A stretch of DNA of 64,000 bases from NCBI GenBank assembly GCA_964388235.1, contig CAYLXN010000001.1:29974-93973 (forward strand), read 5' to 3'. The notes below the pieces were generated by a model, which worked only from the letters and a program-made list of their open reading frames with translations, was not told the DNA's origin and ran no database searches. This document shows, one piece after another, positions 33,364 through 41,909 of this stretch (the first letter of the stretch is position 1; every line of letters begins with the position of its first letter). The stretch is from CAYLXN01 sp964388235. Its GTDB lineage: Bacteria; Patescibacteriota; Saccharimonadia; Saccharimonadales; Saccharimonadaceae. Made by a program: the position numbers and the translations under genes.

Positions 33364-35127
33364 ATGGAAGCAAAAGAAGAGGTCCGGGAGCGACTAAATA
33401 TCGAGGATGTGATCGGTGAGTACGTGGAGCTGAAGCGAGCTGGGCGTAATTTTAAGGCGCTGAGTCCGTTTACCAGCGAAAAGACACCGAGCTTTATTGT
33501 TAGTCCTGACAAGCGGATTTGGCATGATTTTTCTAGCGGTAAAGGTGGTGACGTGTTTAGTTTTATTATGGAAGTGGAGGGGGTTGAGTTTAAGGAGGCG
33601 CTTAAAATACTCGCTCGCAAGGCGGGAGTGGAGCTGAAAATGTTCTCGAGCGTTCGCAGTCAAAAAATTGCTAAGCAAAAGCAGCGACTACTGGAGGCCA
33701 ATCAAGTAGCGACTAATTATTTTCGGTTTGGGCTGACAAAAAATAAATTAGCCAATGATTACGCTTTTAAAGTTCGAACGTTAGATCAATCGATAATTGA
33801 TAATTTTCAGATTGGTTACGCGCCAAATTTACGCGATCAATTGGTTAAAATCCTGATTAAAAAAGGCTTTACTAAGGATGAAATCGCTCAGGCCGGCTTG
33901 ACTAATCAGTACGGTGGCGATCTGTTTCGGGCCCGGTTGATGATTCCGCTGATGGACGCTAGCGGGCAAGTTGTTGGCTTTACTGGGCGAGGTTTGTCGG
34001 CTGATGCCATTCCTAAGTACTTGAATACGCCAGCGACTCTGATTTATGACAAAAGTCGGCTGGTGTTTGGCTTGAGTCAGGCTAAGGAGGCGATTCGCAA
34101 GACTGGCCAAGCGGTGATCGTTGAGGGTAATCTTGATGTAATTAGTTCGCATCAAGTTGGGGTTTGTAATGTGGTCGCCACTTCTGGTACGGCGATGACG
34201 CTTGAGCATCTGAAAATTATTAATCGCTACACGACCGATGTTCGGTTGGCGTTTGATGCTGATAGTGCGGGAATTAGAGCCACTGAGCGAGCTGTAGAAC
34301 TAGCTCAGCAATTGGGTTTGGATATTAAAATTGTTAGCTTACCAGCTGGGTTCAAAGATCCTGATGAACTGGTGAAGCAAGACTGGAAATTATGGCAAAA
34401 GGCGATTGACCAAGCTCAGCCAGCCATTGATTGGCTGTTATTGGTGCTGCAAAACGAGTTTGATTTGGCGACTGCTCAGGGGAAACGTGATTATTCACGA
34501 CGAATTTTGGCGGTGATTAATAAACTTAGCGATGCGGTTGAAAAGAACGATTATTATCAGCGACTGGCGGAGATAATTGACTTGCCATTGGAGGTGATTC
34601 TCGAGCAGTCAGATGAACAGCAGAGTGCTAAGCCAGCGGTTAATCGGCGCAAAAAACCGATTAAAGACCAGTTTCAATCAGAAGTTGATCATTTGGCTTA
34701 TGAAAATGATTTGTTGGCTTTAGGGATACTGTCTACTGCGGTTCGTCAATTGTTTAACACTCAGTTAATGGCTGAAATTGCAACCGATAAGCGCCAGCAA
34801 ATGATGGATTTTTTGATTAACAATCCTAAAATTGACAAAAATAGCTTTGATGACTTGCCCGATTTGGCAGTTTATGCTAAAATTTTGTCTGAAGTGGCTG
34901 TCGAGCGACATTATTTGGACATGTCGAAAGCTAAACAATTAGCCGAAGCCAAACGCTTAATTAAGCAAGTGCATAAAAATTATCAAAATCGAAAAAAAAC
35001 TGAGCTTACTCAATCTTTGAAACAGGCCGAATTAGCTGGGGACGAGGCGGAAATTGTTCGGTTGACTGAGCTGTTACAACAACAAATTAAGCTTGCTAGC
35101 CAAGCGCAAAAACAGAGAGGTGATTAG
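33364..35127 (+). CDS. dnaG: DNA primase DnaG lacking zinc ligands
   Basis: 587 residues. The N-terminal CHC2 domain aligns well (EKTPSFIVSPDKR), but all four ligands are replaced: CPFH reads SPFT and CFGC reads DFSS. The TOPRIM core is intact, with VIVEGNLDVI (near 255) and AFDADSAG (near 297). The C-terminal helicase-interaction region is charged and helical. It makes RNA primers at the fork. The stop overlaps the rpoD GTG by one base, so primase and sigma factor are co-translated as in the classic macromolecular synthesis operon. Confidence 0.95.
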   Translation: MEAKEEVRERLNIEDVIGEYVELKRAGRNFKALSPFTSEKTPSFIVSPDKRIWHDFSSGKGGDVFSFIMEVEGVEFKEALKILARKAGVELKMFSSVRSQKIAKQKQRLLEANQVATNYFRFGLTKNKLANDYAFKVRTLDQSIIDNFQIGYAPNLRDQLVKILIKKGFTKDEIAQAGLTNQYGGDLFRARLMIPLMDASGQVVGFTGRGLSADAIPKYLNTPATLIYDKSRLVFGLSQAKEAIRKTGQAVIVEGNLDVISSHQVGVCNVVATSGTAMTLEHLKIINRYTTDVRLAFDADSAGIRATERAVELAQQLGLDIKIVSLPAGFKDPDELVKQDWKLWQKAIDQAQPAIDWLLLVLQNEFDLATAQGKRDYSRRILAVINKLSDAVEKNDYYQRLAEIIDLPLEVILEQSDEQQSAKPAVNRRKKPIKDQFQSEVDHLAYENDLLALGILSTAVRQLFNTQLMAEIATDKRQQMMDFLINNPKIDKNSFDDLPDLAVYAKILSEVAVERHYLDMSKAKQLAEAKRLIKQVHKNYQNRKKTELTQSLKQAELAGDEAEIVRLTELLQQQIKLASQAQKQRGD

Positions 35128-36167
35128 TGGCGAAAAAGAAAGAAACCGAATTAACTGACCAAGAGTTAGACATTATAACTAATCCGACTCCCGAGCAACA
35201 GGAGCGGATTGATCGAGTGATCGAAAAAGCTCGCTCTAACGTCATGGATCTGGACGAGCCGGATGCTGACGATTTAGCGGAAACTGAATCGATTGACGAT
35301 TTGATTATGGATACTAGTCAGTTGATCGACGACATTGCTGACGATTCAGTGCGGTTATATTTGCATGAAATTGGTAAAATTCCGCTGTTAACTACTGAGG
35401 AAGAAAATGCTATAGCTTGGCGAATTATTGATGGTGAACAAAAAGCCAAAGATGAGATGGCTGAAGCTAATATGCGTCTGGTGGTATCAATTGCCAAGCG
35501 CTATTCTGGGCGTGGTTTAGATTTTTTGGACTTGATTCAAGAAGGAAACACTGGCTTGTTACGAGCAGTTGAAAAGTTTGATCCGAACAAAGGTTTTAAA
35601 TTTTCGACCTATGCTACTTGGTGGATTCGACAAGCAATTACTCGAGCGATCGCTGATCAAGCTCGAACGATTCGGATCCCAGTTCACATGGTGGAAACGA
35701 TCAATAAGTTGATGCGCACTCAGCGGCGGATGACTCAAAAACTCAACCGCGAGCCAACTATGGATGAATTATCAAAAGAGCTTGATATGGAAGTTGATAA
35801 AATTGAATATATCATGAAAATCAAGCAAGAAATTAGTTCGCTTGATGCGACGGTTGGTCGTGATGATGATGACGATTCAGTTTTGGGAGATTTTATTGGC
35901 GATGATGAAGCTAAATCGCCAGAAGAGTCGGCCACTTACAAATTACTTCAAGAGCAGATTGATTTAATTCTTAAATCTTTATCAGAGCGAGAGCAGAAGA
36001 TTCTCAAGATGCGGTTTGGTCTGGGTGGTACTAAGAGTCACACGCTCGAAGAAGTCGGTCAAGAATTTGCCGTCACACGGGAGCGAATTCGCCAAATCGA
36101 AGCCAAAGCGTTAGCGAAATTGCGCAAAAATAAAGACTCGCGCAAACTACACGATTATTTAGATTAG
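35127..36167 (+). CDS. rpoD: RNA polymerase primary sigma factor (RpoD/SigA)
   Basis: 346 residues, GTG start. Region 1.2 (DSVRLYLHEIGKIPLLTTEEE near 72), region 2 with the DLIQEGNTGLLRAVEKFD and FSTYATWWIRQAI motifs (near 133-170), region 3 and region 4 with the HTH ending VTRERIRQIEAKALAKLR. The N-terminus is acidic and short, so a full region 1.1 is absent. It should direct transcription from the TATAAT promoters listed here. Confidence 0.97.
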   Translation: MAKKKETELTDQELDIITNPTPEQQERIDRVIEKARSNVMDLDEPDADDLAETESIDDLIMDTSQLIDDIADDSVRLYLHEIGKIPLLTTEEENAIAWRIIDGEQKAKDEMAEANMRLVVSIAKRYSGRGLDFLDLIQEGNTGLLRAVEKFDPNKGFKFSTYATWWIRQAITRAIADQARTIRIPVHMVETINKLMRTQRRMTQKLNREPTMDELSKELDMEVDKIEYIMKIKQEISSLDATVGRDDDDDSVLGDFIGDDEAKSPEESATYKLLQEQIDLILKSLSEREQKILKMRFGLGGTKSHTLEEVGQEFAVTRERIRQIEAKALAKLRKNKDSRKLHDYLD

Positions 36168-36199
36168 AAAATTGGTTAGCTAATATCAGTAATTTTAGC

Positions 36200-36205
36200 T
36201 ATAAT
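36200..36205 (+). promoter_or_regulatory. -10 box of polA, predicted leaderless
   Basis: GCTATAAT ending six bases before the polA ATG. Confidence 0.65.
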
Positions 36206-36211
36206 TAAATT

Positions 36212-38800
36212 ATGACTAGAATTGCAATTATAGATGGTAAAAGCGTGTTTTATCGGGGCTATTATGCCATGGGTAATTTGGCGTTGCCCGATGGCACGCC
36301 GACTGGCGGAGTCTACGGCTTTACTTCGATTTTGCTGGCGACCATCGAGCAACTCCGGCCAGATAATATTTATGTGGCGTGGGACATCAAAGGCACGAGT
36401 ACTTCCAAGCGAACCAAGCTTTATCCACAGTATAAAGCTGGTCGCAAGGCACCGCCTGAAGATTTTTACGCTCAAATTCCTTACCTAAAAGAAGTGCTAG
36501 CAGCCTTTAACATTCCGTTTTATGAAGTTGATGATTATGAAGCTGATGATATAATTGGCACGTTATCGAGACAAGCAACTGAACAGCAAAATATCGAAAC
36601 TTTTATTATTAGCAGTGATCTTGACATGTTGCAGCTGCTCGACAAACGTGTCAAGATGTACGCTCTCAAAACTGGTTTTTCAAAAATTGAACAATATACG
36701 CCTGAATATTTTGAAGCCAAGCATGGCTTAAAAGTTGAACAATTTTTGGACCATAAGGCTCTGCGTGGCGATCCGAGCGATTCGATCCCAGGCGTGGCGG
36801 GCGTTGGCGAAAAGACGTCGGTTGAGTTACTGAAAAAGTATGGTAGTTTGGATCAGATTTATGAGTCAATTGATGAGATTAAAGCCGCTAAACCAGCGGT
36901 AGCGAAGAAATTAATCGCCGACAAAGACATGGCCTTCTTGAGCCGAGACTTAGCGCGAATTTATTGTGACGCGCCGATTAAATTAGATTTGGCGGCGGGT
37001 AAATTAAGTGAGGCTGAAGCGAAAAATATGGCGGCAGTGCTGGAGCGATTTGCTTTTCGGTCGCTGGTGGCCAGAGTTAATAAAATATTTAATCAGCAAT
37101 TAGCGGTTGATGATCAACAAATTGGTTTGTTTAGTAGCGATGCGGCTAGTCAGCCTGAAACGATTGAACAATTGGCAATTAAGCGTGATTTAAAACAGTT
37201 TTTGAAGCTCAAATTAAACCAACCATTTCTGCTAGAAATTATATCAGATAAGATATATTTATCACCGATTGAGGCAGCTGAAATTTTTGAATTTGAATTA
37301 ACAAAAAGTCAATTAGATAAGTTAAATTTAGCTGACTTGGGTGAGCTGGTGAGTTATGACTTTAAGCAAACTTTAAGCCGGCTGGATGAGGTTGAAAATT
37401 ACCGTAAAATTACTGATCTTAGTTTTGCGACCAGTCAGATTTATGATTTGAACCAAGCTGAATTCTTGATCGACTCACTGACGCCGCGGCAAAAATTAGC
37501 CGAAGTCCAATTGACTAATTTTAGTCGGCTCAAGGAGATGTACCGCCATCAGCAAGCTGAATTTGAGCAGTTAAAATCGGTTCATCGGTTGGCACACCAG
37601 ATCGATTTTGCATTGATTCCGGTGTTGTTTCTGATGGAAAAACGGGGCGTGAAAATTGATCGAGTTCGTTTTTCTGAATTGTCGGAGCAATTTGCCGAGC
37701 AGCTGGCTAAATTGGAAACAGCAATCCATGATCTAGCAGACGAGCAGTTTAATATTAATTCACCGCAACAGCTAGGGCGGATTTTGTTCGAAGTTTTGGA
37801 ATTGCCAACCAAGGGTATCAAGAAAACCAAAACTGGTTTTTCGACTGGTAAAAAAGAGCTGGATAAATTGGTTGATTTGCACCCAATTATTCGCCAAATT
37901 GGCCACTATCGTGAGGTAATGAAAATCAAGAGTACTTATATCGACGCCTTGCCGGAGCAGGCCGACGAGCATGATTTAATTCATTCGACTTTTACTCAAG
38001 ATGTGACTTCGACTGGGCGTTTGTCGTCGCTCAATCCCAATTTGCAAAATATTCCGATCAAAACGAAGTTGGGGCGACTAGTTCGCAGTGGATTTGTGGC
38101 TGATACGGGCAAAATTTTACTGAGTGCTGATTATTCACAGTTTGAACTGCGGATTGCGGCGGCGATTTCTGACGATCAAGAGATGATTGAGATTTTTAAC
38201 TCGGATCTGGACGTGCACACCGAGATGGCGGCGCAGATTTTTGAAACTGAATATGATCAGGTCACGCCTGAGCAGCGGCGGATTGCCAAGACGGTTAATT
38301 TTAGCATTCTTTATGGGGCGGGGCCGCGTAACTTGTCGCAAACTACGGGCTTGAGTTATGCTGAAAGCAAGCAGTTGATTGAGCGTTATTTTGAAGTTCG
38401 GCATAAATTACGCCAGAAGATGGATCAGATTTTTAATCAAGCCAAAACTGATGGCTACGTCGAGACTTACTTCGGTAGGCGTCGACCAGCGCCAGACATC
38501 GATAGTAGTAATTTTCAAGTGCGAGAGGCGGCTAAGCGGGCGGTGGTTAATATGCCGTTTCAGGGGACGGGCGCTGACCTAATGAAAATGGCAATGATAA
38601 AAGTTGAACAGCAATTAGCGAAATTTGACGGAGCAGAGCAGATTTTGCAGATTCATGACTCGATTTTGCTGGAAATCAAGCCAGAAGACGAAGCCGAGAT
38701 TCGCCAGTTGGTCACCGAGACAATGATTAATATTTATCCACAATTAGGCGTGAAGCTAGCCGTGGAAATCAAATCTGGTCAAACTTGGCAAGAATTGTAA
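36212..38800 (+). CDS. polA: DNA polymerase I with variant motif C and no visible proofreading site
   Basis: 862 residues. The 5'-3' exonuclease domain (about 1-285) keeps the metal-binding YEVDDYEADDIIG. The middle region (about 305-440) lacks the 3'-5' exonuclease carboxylates. In the polymerase domain motif A is LSADYSQFELRI (near 635), motif B is RRIAKTVNFSILYGAG (near 690), and motif C is QIHDSILLEI (near 813), with Ser in place of the normally invariant Glu of HDE. Roles are gap repair and Okazaki fragment maturation. Confidence 0.95.
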   Translation: MTRIAIIDGKSVFYRGYYAMGNLALPDGTPTGGVYGFTSILLATIEQLRPDNIYVAWDIKGTSTSKRTKLYPQYKAGRKAPPEDFYAQIPYLKEVLAAFNIPFYEVDDYEADDIIGTLSRQATEQQNIETFIISSDLDMLQLLDKRVKMYALKTGFSKIEQYTPEYFEAKHGLKVEQFLDHKALRGDPSDSIPGVAGVGEKTSVELLKKYGSLDQIYESIDEIKAAKPAVAKKLIADKDMAFLSRDLARIYCDAPIKLDLAAGKLSEAEAKNMAAVLERFAFRSLVARVNKIFNQQLAVDDQQIGLFSSDAASQPETIEQLAIKRDLKQFLKLKLNQPFLLEIISDKIYLSPIEAAEIFEFELTKSQLDKLNLADLGELVSYDFKQTLSRLDEVENYRKITDLSFATSQIYDLNQAEFLIDSLTPRQKLAEVQLTNFSRLKEMYRHQQAEFEQLKSVHRLAHQIDFALIPVLFLMEKRGVKIDRVRFSELSEQFAEQLAKLETAIHDLADEQFNINSPQQLGRILFEVLELPTKGIKKTKTGFSTGKKELDKLVDLHPIIRQIGHYREVMKIKSTYIDALPEQADEHDLIHSTFTQDVTSTGRLSSLNPNLQNIPIKTKLGRLVRSGFVADTGKILLSADYSQFELRIAAAISDDQEMIEIFNSDLDVHTEMAAQIFETEYDQVTPEQRRIAKTVNFSILYGAGPRNLSQTTGLSYAESKQLIERYFEVRHKLRQKMDQIFNQAKTDGYVETYFGRRRPAPDIDSSNFQVREAAKRAVVNMPFQGTGADLMKMAMIKVEQQLAKFDGAEQILQIHDSILLEIKPEDEAEIRQLVTETMINIYPQLGVKLAVEIKSGQTWQEL

Positions 38801-38841
38801 ACTTCCAGATTGTGAAAATTGACAAGATAGGATTAAGTGTT

Positions 38842-38847
38842 TATTAT
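38842..38847 (+). promoter_or_regulatory. -10 box of the 203-residue gene, predicted leaderless
   Basis: TATTAT ending six bases before the ATG at 38854. Confidence 0.45.
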
Positions 38848-38853
38848 TAAGTT

Positions 38854-39465
38854 ATGAAAAAAGAGAAAATTAAGCGGATTGTACCAGTTGTTTTAATTAT
38901 TGTTGTGTCACTAATCGCACTGTTTGCGATTTGGCTATTGGGGCGAGCGATTTTTAAGCCTGGCAAGAAAGAAAATACTCAGTCGCAAATTTCGGTTGCG
39001 CGAGAAGCTTTGCTGTCGGCGGAAGTTAGTCGAGGCACAACCATGACGGTGCGTGGTCCGATTACCGCTGATGAGACTTTTAAAACCTACCAACTTACTA
39101 TCAAACCGAACGAGCGTCGAATGGTAACTTATGAGGGTTACTTGGGGGCAGTTATTAATAGCAAAGATTACACCAATAACACTGCGGCTTATGAGGAATT
39201 TGTCTACGCGCTAGACAAAGCACAGATGGTGAACGCTAATCCGCTAGAAGGCGCCGACGACGACACGCGTGGGGTGTGTGCGGCTGGTAGGCTGATTGAA
39301 TTTGATTTAACTAATAACGGTGCGTCTAATTATCACCTGTGGACTTCAACCTGCAAGGGTTCACCGGGGTCGTTCAGAGCTTCATCGGAGCAAATTCGCA
39401 GCTTATTCATGAAACAGATTCCTGATGCTAGCGCGCTATTAAAAGAAGCTAAGATTAATTTCTAA
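38854..39465 (+). CDS. Membrane-anchored protein of unknown function
   Basis: 203 residues. Basic N-terminus, one membrane helix at about 8-32, then an exported domain of about 165 residues with two Cys (near 147 and 169) that could form a disulfide. The motif DTRGVCAAGRLIEFDL lies in the middle. I do not recognise the family. The stop overlaps the mutM ATG by one base (TAATG). Confidence 0.65.
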   Translation: MKKEKIKRIVPVVLIIVVSLIALFAIWLLGRAIFKPGKKENTQSQISVAREALLSAEVSRGTTMTVRGPITADETFKTYQLTIKPNERRMVTYEGYLGAVINSKDYTNNTAAYEEFVYALDKAQMVNANPLEGADDDTRGVCAAGRLIEFDLTNNGASNYHLWTSTCKGSPGSFRASSEQIRSLFMKQIPDASALLKEAKINF

Positions 39466-40349
39466 TGCCAGAACTACCAGAGGTTGAAACTGTCAAGCGA
39501 GGCTTGGGTCAATTGATCATTGGCAAGCAATTTGCCAAAGTTAAATCTGACACAGCCAAGAGTTTTCCTAATTCAGAAACTGATGTCGAGGCGTTTTTGG
39601 TTGGGGCTAAAGTTAAGCAACTTCATCGGCGCGGCAAATCGATTATTACTAATCTGAATTCGGATTATAGTTTGGTGACGCACTTGAAGATGACGGGCCA
39701 GTTGGTTTATCGTGATCCGACTGATTTGAGTCAGAATTATGGTGCTGGTCATCCGACTGATAGCTTGATTGGTGATTTGCCAGATCGATCAACGCGAGTG
39801 ATTTTTAATTTTACTGACGGGACGAAGTTATTTTTTAATGATCAGCGTAAATTTGGTTGGATCAAATTATTGCCGACGGTGGAAGTTGATAATTTGCCAT
39901 TTATCCAAAAACTGGGACCAGAGCCGCTTGAGGACGACTGGACGGCTGAACAATTTATTGCTCGAATTCGGCGGCGCGCTCGCTCTAAAATCAAACCTGC
40001 GATTCTCGATCAATCGGTGGTGGCGGGAGTAGGTAATATTTATGCTGATGAAAGTTTGTTTGTGGCGCGAATTCACCCCGAGACGTTGGTTGAGCAACTG
40101 ACAGACGAGCAGTTGACAGCACTGCATGGAGCGATTAAAACTGTTTTGCAAAAAGGAATTGACGAAGGTGGGTCTTCGAGTCGGAATTATGTTGACGCCA
40201 AAGGTGAGCGCGGTGATTATTTAGATTACGCGTTTGTTTATGGTCGAACTGGTCAGCCGTGCCGAGTTTGCGGCCAGCCGATCGCTAAAATAAAGGTGGC
40301 TGGCCGAGGCACGCATTTTTGTCCTGTTTGTCAGCCAAAAAATGACTAA
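39465..40349 (+). CDS. mutM: Formamidopyrimidine-DNA glycosylase MutM (Fpg)
   Basis: 294 residues. The catalytic start PELPEVETVKRGL, the DNA-binding VVAGVGNIYADESLF (near 184) and the C-terminal zinc finger CRVCGQPIAKIK...FCPVCQ are all present. It removes 8-oxoguanine and cleaves the abasic site. It keeps its zinc ligands, unlike DnaG in the same window. Coupled by TAATG at both ends. Confidence 0.97.
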   Translation: MPELPEVETVKRGLGQLIIGKQFAKVKSDTAKSFPNSETDVEAFLVGAKVKQLHRRGKSIITNLNSDYSLVTHLKMTGQLVYRDPTDLSQNYGAGHPTDSLIGDLPDRSTRVIFNFTDGTKLFFNDQRKFGWIKLLPTVEVDNLPFIQKLGPEPLEDDWTAEQFIARIRRRARSKIKPAILDQSVVAGVGNIYADESLFVARIHPETLVEQLTDEQLTALHGAIKTVLQKGIDEGGSSSRNYVDAKGERGDYLDYAFVYGRTGQPCRVCGQPIAKIKVAGRGTHFCPVCQPKND

Positions 40350-41275
40350 TGTTGTTGGTGGTAGCTGGCGATCACGGGTTTTTAAGAGATCAAAAAATTC
40401 ATGATTTGAGTCGGGAATTTAAGTTGCCAATTCAAAGACTGGCTATTGATAATTTAACTGCTGATCAATTTCGTTTAGAGCTTTCGAAGCAAGATCTGTT
40501 CGCTGAAAAAAGGCTGATTGTAATTAAAAATTTGTCGAAAAATGCTGATTTGCGTCAGGTTGGGCTCGATTTGTTTGAGCAACTGCAAGCTGATCAAGAT
40601 TTGGTGTTGATTGATGAAGAAGAAGAGATTGATATGCGGACTAAGTTTGCGAAAACAGTGAATCAGGCTGGTGTTTTAAGTCAGTTTAAATTACCAAAAG
40701 ATTACGACGAAGTGGCGGCTAAAGATTTTATTATTACGCAAGCGGAGAAATTAAAACTCGAGCTGTCATCTAAGCAGGCGGGGCTGATTTGGCAGCGAGT
40801 TGGGGCTGATCCTTGGCAGCAAGTGGCAGCGGTGAAAAAGCTGGCTTGCTTGGGGCAGGCAGTGACTGACCAGCAAATTGAAACCTATATTGATCAAAAG
40901 CCAGAGGCGGTGGCGTTTAAGATTTTTGATCATTTATGGTCGGGCGATTTGTTAATTTTGGAGCGAGACCTGACCGCCTTGAGACAGTCTGGAGAAGTGG
41001 CGCCGCGATTTCTAGGTTTAATTACTAGCCAGGCAGTTAACTTGGCCGCTGTCAAAGCCGCCAACAGTCTGTCGCAGGCGCAAGCAGAATTGGGGTTACA
41101 TCCGTTTGCGGTCAAGCAACTGTGGCAGCGGGCACAGCAGGTTAATTGGCGACAAGTAAAGCTTTTAATCAATAGCTTGACAGCAATCGATCAGCAAACT
41201 AAATCACTTAAGGCTGAGCCGTGGGAATTGATTAATACGGGTTTGTGGCAGTTAGTACTGGACTTGAAAAAATAA
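40349..41275 (+). CDS. holA: DNA polymerase III delta subunit HolA
   Basis: 308 residues. It starts LLVVAGDHGFLRDQKIHDL, as delta proteins do, with the DLVLIDEEEEID region (near 89) and a helical C-terminal domain (LLINSLTAIDQQTKSLKAEP) typical of HolA. It opens the beta clamp as part of the clamp loader. Divergent but consistent over its full length. Last gene of the unit, before a strong terminator. Confidence 0.9.
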   Translation: MLLVVAGDHGFLRDQKIHDLSREFKLPIQRLAIDNLTADQFRLELSKQDLFAEKRLIVIKNLSKNADLRQVGLDLFEQLQADQDLVLIDEEEEIDMRTKFAKTVNQAGVLSQFKLPKDYDEVAAKDFIITQAEKLKLELSSKQAGLIWQRVGADPWQQVAAVKKLACLGQAVTDQQIETYIDQKPEAVAFKIFDHLWSGDLLILERDLTALRQSGEVAPRFLGLITSQAVNLAAVKAANSLSQAQAELGLHPFAVKQLWQRAQQVNWRQVKLLINSLTAIDQQTKSLKAEPWELINTGLWQLVLDLKK

Positions 41276-41304
41276 AACACCCGAGTCGAGTCGGGTGTTT
41301 TTTT
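41276..41304. terminator. Bidirectional terminator between holA and rpsT
   Basis: AACACCCGA/TCGGGTGTT stem with T runs on both sides. Confidence 0.85.
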
Positions 41305-41316
41305 GATTCTAAAATA

Positions 41317-41712
41317 TTATTTAGTAGCTTTTTTAGCTGGCGCTTTTTTGACAGCGGGTTTTTTAGCTGGAGCCTTGGTGGCAGATTTTTCAGGAGTGGC
41401 TTTTTTGGCTGGAGCTTTTTTAACTGGCTTAGTCGCAGTCGCTTTGGCTTTGGTAGCTGTGGCTAGTTTGACGTTATTAGCTTTAGCAATCTTGGATAAG
41501 CTGGCTTTTTTGCGACTAGCTGTGTTTAATTTCAATAAACCTTTCTTGACTGCCTTGTCAATTTGACTTTGAGCAGTGGCTAGGCCTTCTTGAGTGGGTT
41601 TAGTGGTGAAATTCTTAATTACAGCTCGCAACTCTCTCTTGAGTTCACGATTGTGATCGCGTCTTTTGTTGGCTTGTCGCATGCGTTTAGTAGCTGATTT
41701 GATAATTGGCAT
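41317..41712 (-). CDS. rpsT: Ribosomal protein S20 with a Lys/Ala/Pro-rich C-terminal tail
   Basis: 131 residues, against about 85-90 usually. Residues 1-88 form the normal three-helix S20 (MPIIKSATKRMRQANKRR start). The remaining about 43 residues are Lys/Ala/Pro/Thr-rich repeats of the APAKKAT type that resemble histone H1 tails. The core binds 16S rRNA near helices 9 and 44. The tail is probably disordered and could bind nucleic acid. Confidence 0.95.
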   Translation of the reverse strand: MPIIKSATKRMRQANKRRDHNRELKRELRAVIKNFTTKPTQEGLATAQSQIDKAVKKGLLKLNTASRKKASLSKIAKANNVKLATATKAKATATKPVKKAPAKKATPEKSATKAPAKKPAVKKAPAKKATK

Positions 41713-41827
41713 TTTTACCTTCCGTTAAAACTTTATATAATTAAATTTGACTGAAAGTAATTATACCCCAAAACTCTAAAATGTAAAGCCCATTACTGCT
41801 TGAGGTGTAAAATTAAGCACAAGCTAC

Positions 41828-41856
41828 TTGACAAAACAAAACTTTTTTGCTACAGT
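41828..41856 (+). promoter_or_regulatory. Promoter of the DHH-like gene and truB
   Basis: TTGACA at 41828-41833, 17 bases, TACAGT at 41851-41856. The leader is about 48 bases. Confidence 0.55.
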
Positions 41857-41909
41857 AAGATACATACCAATTTAAAAACAAAAAACAAATCTAAAAACAG
41901 GAACAAGCC

